From positions 5,702,032-5,766,031 of the forward strand of contig NZ_CP043006.1 of NCBI RefSeq assembly GCF_008086345.1: 64,000 nt of DNA. The letters run 5' to 3'. The number at the start of each line of letters is the position of its first letter. Position 1 is the stretch's first letter. Below are positions 26,923 through 34,483 of this stretch, one piece after another. The DNA comes from Chitinophaga sp. XS-30 (lineage in GTDB: Bacteria > Bacteroidota > Bacteroidia > Chitinophagales > Chitinophagaceae). A program made the translations under genes and the position numbers. The notes under the pieces were generated by a model that saw nothing but the letters and a program-made list of their open reading frames with translations, had not been told where the DNA came from and did no database searches.

Positions 26923-27300
26923 TTAAGCAACCCATCCATTGAACGTCAGACCCTCCCACACTATATTTCCAGTCAATTTTCCCGCAAGCGCCAGTCCTTG
27001 TGGAGCATTTGCTATTGCCCATATATTCCCCTCACCGAACTTTTTCAAACCCGCACCAGCTTCAGACCATCTCCGCATCATGTCCACGTACCCTTGGGTT
27101 ATCCTTCGCTTTTCAGTCACGGAACCAAGGATGAGCAGTTCACCGCAAGGCAGCGGTCGGATACTGATCATGGCATGAGCAGCTGCTACCCCCGGAATAA
27201 GGTGCAGTAACAAACTGGTGTCCCAGGAACTTGACTTGATCCGTAACATACTTCCTTTAAAGGCTTTCAGGCCACTACCTGACGTTTTTCTATGCCGCAT
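26923..27300 (-). CDS. Doubtful small protein
   Basis: A 125-codon minus-strand frame with a plausible soluble C-terminal half (GYVDMMRRWSEAGAGLKKFGEGNIWAIAN) and an odd basic N-terminus. I recognise no family. Several overlapping plus-strand frames look worse. An internal ATG at MISIRPLPCGELLILG may be the better start. It could be a remnant. Confidence 0.35.
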   Translation of the reverse strand: MRHRKTSGSGLKAFKGSMLRIKSSSWDTSLLLHLIPGVAAAHAMISIRPLPCGELLILGSVTEKRRITQGYVDMMRRWSEAGAGLKKFGEGNIWAIANAPQGLALAGKLTGNIVWEGLTFNGWVA

Positions 27301-27311
27301 GTATAAAACAG

Positions 27312-27360
27312 TATCTTTGGTTATTACAATGGTCTACAATCCAATAATTTTAAAAGGAGG
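27312..27360 (+). promoter_or_regulatory. Promoter box and strong Shine-Dalgarno of the SRPBCC gene
   Basis: TATCTTTG (27312-27319) matches TAnnTTTG. AGGAGG (27355-27360) stands 6 bases before the ATG at 27367. A full Shine-Dalgarno sequence is unusual in this phylum and fixes the start. Confidence 0.55.
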
Positions 27361-27366
27361 AACAAA

Positions 27367-28038
27367 ATGAACATTGCAAAATCTTCAAACAATACACCGG
27401 TAATTACTACCATTATCGAGGCTTCTATTGAGGATGTATGGAAAGCGCTTCGTGAAAGAGAAAAACTTGCCCGTTGGTTTGGATGGAATTATTCCGGCCT
27501 GGAGGCTGAAATAAATGAAATTTTCTTCACAAATGTTCGGGAAGAAGGCGTGTCCGATGCGACCCGGCGCAGACTTTCAGTGAATGGTGGCGATACTTTC
27601 ATTCTAACCGCTCAGGACGATAAGACAGCACTACAACTGGTCCGCCGGCCACTAGACGGTACCCCGGAAGATAACTATTACGAAACGATTACAGAGGGAT
27701 GGATTTCCTTTATTGAGCATTTACGTTTCATGCTCGAACACCAGCCGATCAGCACGCGCAGGACGATCGTTGCCCACAGAAAACTGGAAAGAGATGCTAC
27801 CTGGAGAGCACTTGGCCTGCCAGATGCCCGTCAGGGACAATCTTTTGCAGGTTCACTTGAAGGACATGAACTTTCCGGATCTGTGCAATTCGTTACGCCG
27901 CAGCAAATCGGCTTGCTTATCAAAAACTGGGGGCCAGGACTACTTATTATCCAGTTTGGCGAAAATATGCAGCTTCTTACCATCTACACATCTGATACTG
28001 AATTTTTTAATAGTCTCAGCAATGAGTGGAAGTCTTAG
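27367..28038 (+). CDS. SRPBCC (START-like/AHSA1) domain protein
   Basis: The 223-residue protein opens with the AHSA1-type pattern IIEASIEDVWKALREREKLARWFGW, a hydrophobic-cavity fold. The middle has YYETITEGWISFIEHLRFMLE, the long final helix of such domains, and the remaining 90 residues look like a second, partial helix-grip copy (GQSFAGSLEGHELSGSV). Ligand unknown. It has its own promoter and a strong ribosome-binding site. Confidence 0.82.
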   Translation: MNIAKSSNNTPVITTIIEASIEDVWKALREREKLARWFGWNYSGLEAEINEIFFTNVREEGVSDATRRRLSVNGGDTFILTAQDDKTALQLVRRPLDGTPEDNYYETITEGWISFIEHLRFMLEHQPISTRRTIVAHRKLERDATWRALGLPDARQGQSFAGSLEGHELSGSVQFVTPQQIGLLIKNWGPGLLIIQFGENMQLLTIYTSDTEFFNSLSNEWKS

Positions 28039-28117
28039 ACTTTAGCAGACAAAGTCAATAGATGACCAAAATTTGAAAAGGCTACCAAGCGGCTACCTGA
28101 AAGCCTTTTAGAATTTG

Positions 28118-28191
28118 TAGCGAGATCGGGAGTTGAACCCGAGACCTTTGGGTTATGAATCCAACGCTCTAACCACCTGAGCTACCTCGCC
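28118..28191 (-). tRNA. tRNA with CAT anticodon (tRNA-Met or lysidine-type tRNA-Ile)
   Basis: The 74-base minus-strand gene has acceptor GGCGAGG/TCTCGCT, the D arm GCTCAGGTGGTTAGAGC, loop TTCATAA with anticodon CAT, and the T arm TCGGG-TTCAACT-CCCGA. Discriminator is A and CCA is not encoded. Elongator Met fits best; initiator is excluded by the normal 1-72 pair. Confidence 0.92.
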
Positions 28192-28199
28192 ATTATTTC

Positions 28200-28660
28200 C
28201 AAATTGGGAGTGCAAAGATACAGGCTAAAACAATAAAAGTCAAACCTTCCGGGGAAAAAAGTTTTACGCCTCCCCTACTGTACCCGAGACCGCCCACCAG
28301 CCTCACTTGCATCCAAGCCCGCCAGATTCTCAAAGCCCCAAAGGCCCTAAAACCATTTTCCCATGCCTCCCCACCTGCGCAGGCACTCCAAAGCCCACAC
28401 ACCCGCAAAAACTCTCTTCTCCCCACCATCCCACCTGCCCAACGGCTCCGCCCCATTAGCAAGCCCCAAAAAACCTCAAACCCTTAGCAAGCCATAAAAC
28501 CCAAAATACCATACCACCCCATTCCCAAGCCCACACAAGCCACACAGCCCGCAAACCCCTGTCCCGGCACCCGTTCCGCCCCATCCCCCAAGCCACAAGC
28601 CCTACTGCCCATAAAGCACCTCCAAACCTCGTATCTCTCGCCCCCCCAAATTATCAAGAA
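28200..28660. other. G-poor, C/A-rich intergenic stretch
   Basis: About 450 bases between tRNA-Met and the blaI-like gene. From about 28250 the plus strand is made mostly of C and A with few G; AAGCC recurs many times (AAGCCC, CAAGCCAC, CAAGCCAT). On the minus strand this is G-run rich. The 89-codon minus frame inside it is a composition artefact. No known feature explains the asymmetry. Confidence 0.6.
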
Positions 28661-28673
28661 AAGGTAATATTTG

Positions 28674-28685
28674 TTTCGTACGAAA
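28674..28685. promoter_or_regulatory. Probable operator of the BlaI-like regulator
   Basis: TTTCGTACGAAA is a perfect 12-bp palindrome 19 bases before the ATG at 28705, directly behind a TAATATTTG promoter-like box. Its position makes it a good autoregulatory site. Confidence 0.6.
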
Positions 28686-28704
28686 AGTTTCCTACCTTAG
28701 CATC

Positions 28705-29097
28705 ATGAAGAAGATCACCAGAGAAAATAACCCGGAACCAACAAAATCGGAACTGGAAATATTACAGGTGCTTTGGCAACACGGCCCCTCCACCGTCAGA
28801 GCTGTCAACGACATCCTCAATGAACAAAAACGGGAAGTCCAGTACACCTCCACCCTCAAACTCATGCAGATCATGGTGGAAAAAGGACTGCTTAACCGTG
28901 ACGAAAGCCGGATGAAACATATCTACAGCTCCGCTGTGGAAGAACATTCCACCAAAGGTCATCTGCTGGACAGGTTCGTGGATACCATGTACAACGGCTC
29001 CGCCAGCAGCCTCATGATGCAGCTGCTCGGCAACAAAAAGACCTCCAAAAAGGAACTGGACGCCATCCGGGAACTACTGAAAAAAATGGATAAATAA
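28705..29097 (+). CDS. BlaI/MecI/CopY-family repressor
   Basis: The 130-residue protein has the BlaI winged helix (PTKSELEILQVLWQHGPSTVRAVNDIL, then YTSTLKLMQIMVEKGLLNRDES) and a short dimerisation tail. In the classical system the repressor is cleaved or released after BlaR1 signalling. The M56 protease gene starts 17 bases downstream in the same operon, and a palindrome lies at the promoter. Confidence 0.93.
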   Translation: MKKITRENNPEPTKSELEILQVLWQHGPSTVRAVNDILNEQKREVQYTSTLKLMQIMVEKGLLNRDESRMKHIYSSAVEEHSTKGHLLDRFVDTMYNGSASSLMMQLLGNKKTSKKELDAIRELLKKMDK

Positions 29098-29114
29098 CTA
29101 TAAATCCCCGCACT

Positions 29115-30923
29115 ATGCAATGGATCTCCGATGAAACATTACAGGCTGTCTGCAGAACTTTCCTGCACTCCCTCTGGCAGGGCATGATCGCCGCTGTGCT
29201 GGCGGGCCTCGTACTGATGCTTACCCGCCGTACGGCCGCGCGCACCCGCTACAACCTTCTTGGCTTCATCCTTCTGCTATCCCTGGTAGCTGCGGGTTTT
29301 ACCTTTTACCTCGAAGCGGGCGTTCCGCAACGAACGCCTGCCGCTTCCGGCTCCCATTACATCACCGCTGCCGCTCCTTCCGCCATTCCTCCTGTGACGC
29401 ATCCCGGTGATATCCTCCTGAATTATATGAACGACCATGCCGGGCTCATCATGCTGGTCTGGCTGATCGTTTTCATGTTCAGGTGCTGCAGGCTGATGGG
29501 CGGATACTACCATATCCGCCGCATCCGCCAGGGGGCCGTGCCGGCTGACCTTCAATGGGCTGAACAGGTGCAACGCCTCTCGGGGCAGCTGGGCTTGTCA
29601 AAACCCGTACAACTGTTCGAAACGGCGATGGCACAGGTGCCCTTCACCCTCGGCTTCCTCAAACCCTGCATTTTCGTCCCCCTGGGCATGCTCGCAAAGC
29701 TGCCGGCTGACCAGGTGGAAACCATCCTCCTGCACGAACTGGCACATATCCGCCGGAAAGATTACCTCGTGAACATGCTCCAGCATGCGGCCGATACGAT
29801 CTTCTTCTTCAACCCCGCCCTGCGCTGGATATCCGCCCTCCTGCGGGAAGAAAGAGAAGCTTGCTGTGACGACATCGTGATGGCAAACACCCGCCAGCAA
29901 AGCAGCTACCTGCATGCCCTCATCGCCTTCCAGGAAAGATCAGCGGAAGCCAGCCTGGGCATGGCCCTCATGGGCAAACAACAACACCTCCTGAACAGGG
30001 TCAAACGCCTTCTTACCCGCGAAAACAAAAAACTCAGCATCATGGAAAGATCAATATTAATGCTCGGCATACTCGCTTTTACCGCCTTCAGCTTCATGCC
30101 GGTGCAGGAACAACAGATAACTCCGGAAGCGCCTGTGCCGCAGGATGCGATGTGTGATACGATTCCGCCGAAAAAACAAACCCGGACGCAGGTTGTATTG
30201 CAGACGGACTCCCTATTTGTACAGAAAAAGCCTGCCGCCGGCAACCCGGTCTGCGTGACCAAGACCATCGTACTGAACAACGGAACACCGGATATCAGCG
30301 TCCAGGTCGATACCGTATTCGACATCAATGTGAATGCCAATACAGATGTCAACACGAATACCGATGTCTCCTTCAGCCGGAACATATCCGTAAACACCAA
30401 TGCAAATGCTTCGGCTGATGTGCGGATCGATACCGCTCCCGGCAGGAATGTCAGGGTGATCAGGCTGGATACGGTGAATAAAAAGGAGGTAAAAACGATC
30501 TATATACACACGGACACTGTCGTTTCCCATGCCCATAAGGTGTACAAGGTAAGTTCTCCCGCCAGCCGTGTCGTTGCTTTCAATTATACGCCCAAAAAAG
30601 TATCACCGAAACCCCGGATCGTTTACAGCCGCGATTCTTTCGCTGTAAGATATAAGACAGATCCGGTCAACCGCAAAATAAAAGTCTACGCACCGGATTC
30701 CGCCCACATCTATGAACCGCAGGTGATCAAAACTCCAAAACCCGTGCCTGCACCGAAACCATACAAACCCGCCAAGGGTCCGGCCGCGGCAGCACCGGTG
30801 AAAAGCGGCAAAACAATATCGTCTCCCAAAAAGCCATCAAACATCAACGAAAAATATACTCCCGTACTGCCCGGCGCCCTGCTGAAGACCATGAACATCG
30901 GAAAGCCGCAGGAGGAATGCTAA
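29115..30923 (+). CDS. M56 (BlaR1-like) membrane metalloprotease
   Basis: The 602-residue protein has N-terminal membrane helices (about 18-36, 49-62, 107-120 and near 310-330) and the cytoplasmic M56 zinc site HELAH with the downstream EREACCDD segment. BlaR1's C-terminal penicillin-binding domain is absent. Instead residues 335-602 are a low-complexity region with Asn/Thr/Asp-rich repeats (VNANTDVNTNTDV, VNTNANASADV) and a Lys/Pro-rich end, predicted periplasmic and disordered. It works with the BlaI-like repressor but with an unknown signal. Confidence 0.88.
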   Translation: MQWISDETLQAVCRTFLHSLWQGMIAAVLAGLVLMLTRRTAARTRYNLLGFILLLSLVAAGFTFYLEAGVPQRTPAASGSHYITAAAPSAIPPVTHPGDILLNYMNDHAGLIMLVWLIVFMFRCCRLMGGYYHIRRIRQGAVPADLQWAEQVQRLSGQLGLSKPVQLFETAMAQVPFTLGFLKPCIFVPLGMLAKLPADQVETILLHELAHIRRKDYLVNMLQHAADTIFFFNPALRWISALLREEREACCDDIVMANTRQQSSYLHALIAFQERSAEASLGMALMGKQQHLLNRVKRLLTRENKKLSIMERSILMLGILAFTAFSFMPVQEQQITPEAPVPQDAMCDTIPPKKQTRTQVVLQTDSLFVQKKPAAGNPVCVTKTIVLNNGTPDISVQVDTVFDINVNANTDVNTNTDVSFSRNISVNTNANASADVRIDTAPGRNVRVIRLDTVNKKEVKTIYIHTDTVVSHAHKVYKVSSPASRVVAFNYTPKKVSPKPRIVYSRDSFAVRYKTDPVNRKIKVYAPDSAHIYEPQVIKTPKPVPAPKPYKPAKGPAAAAPVKSGKTISSPKKPSNINEKYTPVLPGALLKTMNIGKPQEEC

Positions 30924-31085
30924 AAACTGCATATTGCCAGTACAACGCCTGCTGAAACGTTAAGGCATCACATTGCCCGCGCGTTCCTGCGCCCTTTACA
31001 CCCCGGCAACACCTTTAGTTCTGCTGTATAAAATCGGTGCACTGCTGTTGCGACCTCTCAAATGATAGTGGTTGGCATATTAGTG

Positions 31086-31100
31086 GTAATGGACCATTAC
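31086..31100. repeat. Perfect 15-bp palindrome
   Basis: GTAATGG-A-CCATTAC, 81 bases upstream of the gene at 31181. Its GTAAT/ATTAC half-sites equal those of the XRE operator at 15990-16027 but with one base less spacing. Confidence 0.4.
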
Positions 31101-31180
31101 AGGTCCTGGATGATATGGCAACAATATTCATTACCCGCAAATCAACAAATAGATCTATGTTAATTAAACCAACAAAAAAT

Positions 31181-31720
31181 ATGAAAAAAGTTATTTATGC
31201 GCTGATCTTGCCGCTGGTTGTGGTAAGCGGACTAGTATTCGCCAATCGCGAAATCAAAAATGAAACTTCTGAAAAATCAGTCCCCAAGCCACCTTCAGCT
31301 GCTGAAAAGGAAGCCGAACGGAAAGAATGGGAAGCTACCCCGGAGGGTGTAAAGTTCAAAAAATGGGAAGCGTCTCCCGAAGGTAAAAAGGTATATGCCG
31401 ATGCTGCTAAAATAAGGAAGCATTTAAGTGCTTTTACCAACATGGAGGCTGTTATTACCTCTCTTTCTCTTCCGCCAGGATCAAGATTAGGTTTCGGTGT
31501 GATGGCCAGGATTAATGGTGTCGATTACATTGTAAAATTTGAGCCGGAAAAGTCTCAACTTGAGCAATTACATAGCCTGAAAGTTAACGACAAAATAATT
31601 CTGAGAAGCCATCACGTATCGTACGCGCCAAAGTATTCGTACCCGATAGTATCGGGCGAATATGTAGAACGGGATCGTAAAGTAATTTTTAAACGTGCCC
31701 CTCGCAAAGGCGGTTGCTGA
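31181..31720 (+). CDS. Secreted protein of unknown function
   Basis: The start at 31181 (MKKVIYALILPLVVVSGLVFAN) gives a proper signal peptide; the frame opens 48 codons earlier without need. The 179-residue protein has a charged region with an imperfect tandem repeat (EWEATPEGVKF/KWEASPEGKKVY) and a beta-rich C-terminal half (SRLGFGVMARINGVDYIVKFEPEKS ... VNDKIILRSHHVSYAP). I know no family. Visibly AT-richer than the M56 gene before it, and followed closely by the propeller lipoprotein. Confidence 0.7.
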   Translation: MKKVIYALILPLVVVSGLVFANREIKNETSEKSVPKPPSAAEKEAERKEWEATPEGVKFKKWEASPEGKKVYADAAKIRKHLSAFTNMEAVITSLSLPPGSRLGFGVMARINGVDYIVKFEPEKSQLEQLHSLKVNDKIILRSHHVSYAPKYSYPIVSGEYVERDRKVIFKRAPRKGGC

Positions 31721-31734
31721 GCAAATAAAAAACC

Positions 31735-32766
31735 ATGAAATACATACTCATCTATATTTTGTTCCTGATGTCTGTTTTTCACACTTCCTGTGGACAGAAC
31801 CAAACAAACTTGCCGAAAGATAATAGCTACTCCGAACCCAAAGACATCGTCACTTCCTACGGGCCCAACATAATGATTCGTAATATAAAGCAAGATAGAA
31901 ACGGTAACATTTTGATTGCTGGCTCGAACACCACCGCATTTGGTGATGTTTTTCGATACGATGGAAAATATTTTACCAACCTCACAAGCAAACTAGGTTC
32001 GCACAGATTCTGGGATGTTCTGGAAGATCGGCGCGGAAATCTTTGGTTCGCTTCTCTAGACTCAGGGGTATATTATTACAACGGGGAAACCTTTCAACAT
32101 TTTACAACCAGGGAGGGACTTGCCAATAACATGGTTATGTCTATCTATGAAGATACAGGGGGCAATATTTGGTTCGGCGGAAATGGGCTAAGCCGTTACG
32201 ACGGGAAATCCTTTCAAAATTTCACAACGAAAGACGGCCTTCCCAACAATAGCACCAGGGCTATCATAGAAGACAAAACCGGGAAATTATGGATTGCCAC
32301 ATTGGACGGGCCTTGTTTTTATGATGGAAAAGCATTTACCGTATTAAAAGACAAAGATGGCAAAGCGTTTAAAAACGTTTGGTCAGTAATCGAAGATAAA
32401 AAAGGAAACATTTGGTTCGGCGATAATAATGGTCTTTGGCGTTATGACGGCAGCACCTTTACTAAGGTGTCGCAGAAGGGTGCTTATGCTATAATCGAGG
32501 ATAAAAATGGAAACATCTGGACCACCGGTGCAGATGAACCTCCTGGTATTGAGCAGGCCTGGTCGCTTTCCCGTTATGATCACAAGTCCCTGTACGACAA
32601 AAAGCCTGCTGTAACTGAAATTATATCAGGACCACCGGCTTTTTTGGGGCTTTTGGAAGCTGACGATGGAAGTATTTGGTTTGGCGGTCTGGGGCCCCAT
32701 AAAGGAGTGCATCGTTATGATGGAAAGACTATCAAGGACTTTAGAAGAAAAGAGGATCAGCAATAA
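31735..32766 (+). CDS. Propeller lipoprotein (reg_prop repeats)
   Basis: The 343-residue protein has a lipobox FHTSC (Cys19). It has about seven two-component-regulator-type propeller blades, each with a pattern like EDKxGNIWFGxxNGLxRYDGKSF, such as those in histidine-kinase sensors. Here the propeller is not joined to a kinase, membrane helix or other output domain, so it is a free lipid-anchored sensor or binding protein. It follows the preceding gene by 14 bases and is probably co-transcribed. Confidence 0.85.
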   Translation: MKYILIYILFLMSVFHTSCGQNQTNLPKDNSYSEPKDIVTSYGPNIMIRNIKQDRNGNILIAGSNTTAFGDVFRYDGKYFTNLTSKLGSHRFWDVLEDRRGNLWFASLDSGVYYYNGETFQHFTTREGLANNMVMSIYEDTGGNIWFGGNGLSRYDGKSFQNFTTKDGLPNNSTRAIIEDKTGKLWIATLDGPCFYDGKAFTVLKDKDGKAFKNVWSVIEDKKGNIWFGDNNGLWRYDGSTFTKVSQKGAYAIIEDKNGNIWTTGADEPPGIEQAWSLSRYDHKSLYDKKPAVTEIISGPPAFLGLLEADDGSIWFGGLGPHKGVHRYDGKTIKDFRRKEDQQ

Positions 32767-32856
32767 TGTGCATTGCCGAGAATTTTAAGATGGCATGATG
32801 CTTCCTTCCTGACGTTGTTCAACCATTGTTTTGCAGGCATATGTTTGATGATCTGA

Positions 32857-34044
32857 TCATTTCAATCTTCTGACGATGCGGCTGCACAGCAGCAACATCA
32901 CCAGCCATTCCGCAAATGCTACGGTGGTCAGGTACTGAATGCCATAGTGCTGCACCACCAGCCCCATCATGTAATTGACCAGCATATTCCCCGTGAGCGC
33001 GATCACCAGTACAAAACTGAAGGCCGTGCCGGACCGGTCTGCATACCGCTCGCCAACAAAGCCCAGCATGATGGGGAACCCTCCTGCCAGTCCGGCTCCC
33101 AGCAGGATCAGGCCGAGAGCGGACCAGCCGAATGTGGCGCCGGCCTGCAGCAACAGAATGCCCATCGGCATCAGCAGCAGCGAGATCAGCAGCATATGCT
33201 GGGGCGACACGGTCCTGAACACGCTGCCCGTCAGCAGGCGCATCACGGTCAATCCGGCTACGTAAAGGGACAGGGCATACAGGGCGCTATGCTCCTCCAT
33301 ATGGCCTCCTGCGGTGAGGTAAGTGGTCGTCCAGTTATTGATGATGGCCTCGAAGCTGCTTTGGCAGAACAGGAAAAAACCGATGAGCAGCAGGGTGATA
33401 TCGCTGAACATTTTTCCGCTTTGCGCGAACAGCCGGGTGCCTTGCTGCTTGGCGGGCGGGAAACGGATGAGAGCGTACAGCAGCCCCAGGGTAAAGGCCA
33501 CCCAGCCGATGGCGGCCACGATGGCATGCCATTCAAAATACCCCCGCAGGGCGCCCAGCAATTGCGGCATGCCCAGTGCGCCAATGCCGAAGGAAACGCC
33601 CAGCAGGCTCAGTGATGCCCCTTTCCCGCGTGTGCTGATATCGGCCACCACAGCATTGGTTGTTCCGTTGATGATACCGCCGGATAATCCGAAAACAAAA
33701 ATGCATCCTTTCAGCACCGCCGTGTGAGAGGCATAGGCAATGCCTTCAAAACCGGCACAAAGCCCCAGGGAAGCCAGTATCAGCAACAGTTTATATCCGT
33801 ACCGGTCACAGATCGGGCCGAACAATAAAGAACCGGCGAGGATGCCGATGGGCATGATGGAAAAGAGCGTACCTGCCGCTACACCATCCAGCCCGAATTT
33901 CGCGCGGAGTTCCAATACTACGGCGCCGAGCGTAATGAGCGTAATGCCGAAAAGCAGCAGACCGGTGCAGGCCGCCCAGAACACCAGGTGTTTGTTGTAA
34001 GCACTTTTCTCTTTCGATATAGATATGATTGCTCCCTTCATCAT
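32857..34044 (-). CDS. Major facilitator superfamily transporter
   Basis: The 395-residue protein has about 12 membrane helices, with the loop motif GPICDRYGYKLLLI between helices 2 and 3 as in MFS sugar/nitrate-type porters. The extreme frame opens with GTG at 34050; ATG at 34044 or 34041 is more likely. Its neighbour upstream is a truncated ROK sugar kinase remnant, and further upstream is a SusCD locus. Uptake of a mono- or disaccharide is a reasonable inference. Confidence 0.87.
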   Translation of the reverse strand: MMKGAIISISKEKSAYNKHLVFWAACTGLLLFGITLITLGAVVLELRAKFGLDGVAAGTLFSIMPIGILAGSLLFGPICDRYGYKLLLILASLGLCAGFEGIAYASHTAVLKGCIFVFGLSGGIINGTTNAVVADISTRGKGASLSLLGVSFGIGALGMPQLLGALRGYFEWHAIVAAIGWVAFTLGLLYALIRFPPAKQQGTRLFAQSGKMFSDITLLLIGFFLFCQSSFEAIINNWTTTYLTAGGHMEEHSALYALSLYVAGLTVMRLLTGSVFRTVSPQHMLLISLLLMPMGILLLQAGATFGWSALGLILLGAGLAGGFPIMLGFVGERYADRSGTAFSFVLVIALTGNMLVNYMMGLVVQHYGIQYLTTVAFAEWLVMLLLCSRIVRRLK

Positions 34045-34061
34045 CTGCACATATTAAATTT

Positions 34062-34290
34062 TTACAGGTCAGGTCCTCCCGCCGTCAACGCCAGATATGC
34101 CGCACCATACAATCCGGCATCACCACCCAGTGCGGAGGCTTCGAACCTCACCTGCTGCATGCTGACGGGCTGCGCCCAGCGGGCGGCTTCGGCTGCGATC
34201 ATGGGAATGAACCTCACAGCAGGACCGAACACCCCGCCGCCGATGATAAAAATGATCATGCTGATCATGCCCGGCTTCATAACGTGTTCA
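34062..34290 (-). pseudogene. Truncated ROK-family sugar kinase (C-terminal remnant)
   Basis: About the last 70 codons of a ROK kinase remain: IIFIIGGGVFGPA, then EAARWAQPVSM and the typical end ALGGDAGLYGAAYLAL. The N-terminal ATP-binding, ExGH and zinc-cysteine parts of a roughly 300-residue ROK protein are missing. Upstream the open frame is non-homologous and contains the terminator at 34428-34458, so it cannot be a real N-terminus. The remnant ends 11 bases before the MFS gene region, consistent with a former kinase-transporter operon. Confidence 0.7.
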
Positions 34291-34427
34291 TTTATGTAGA
34301 CAAACAAATGATAACACTCCGTTATCCGGGGGCAGATTTCGCGGCGAGCGGGCAAATGGGGAGAAGTATCAAAAATAAAAACGGGCATGAACGTCGTTTG
34401 AAAAACGACCTGTCTACGGCATGGCGC

Positions 34428-34458
34428 AAAAAAAGGGCGTGCCGCAAAAGGCACGCCC
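34428..34458 (-). terminator. Strong intrinsic terminator after the first SusD gene
   Basis: GGGCGTGCC pairs perfectly with GGCACGCCC around a 6-base loop. On the minus strand it is followed by TTTTTTT, 26 bases after the SusD stop. Confidence 0.88.
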
Positions 34459-34483
34459 ATTCATATACCGGAACAAATACAAG

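Noticed and set aside
28193-28462. 89-codon minus-strand ORF in the G-poor spacer
   Set aside because: Made of Gly/Arg/Trp/Ala repeats as expected from G-rich DNA; overlaps the region next to tRNA-Met; no plausible start signal or domain.
34291-34460. N-terminal part of the open frame containing the ROK remnant
   Set aside because: No ROK similarity, and it runs through the perfect SusD terminator hairpin, so it is not coding.
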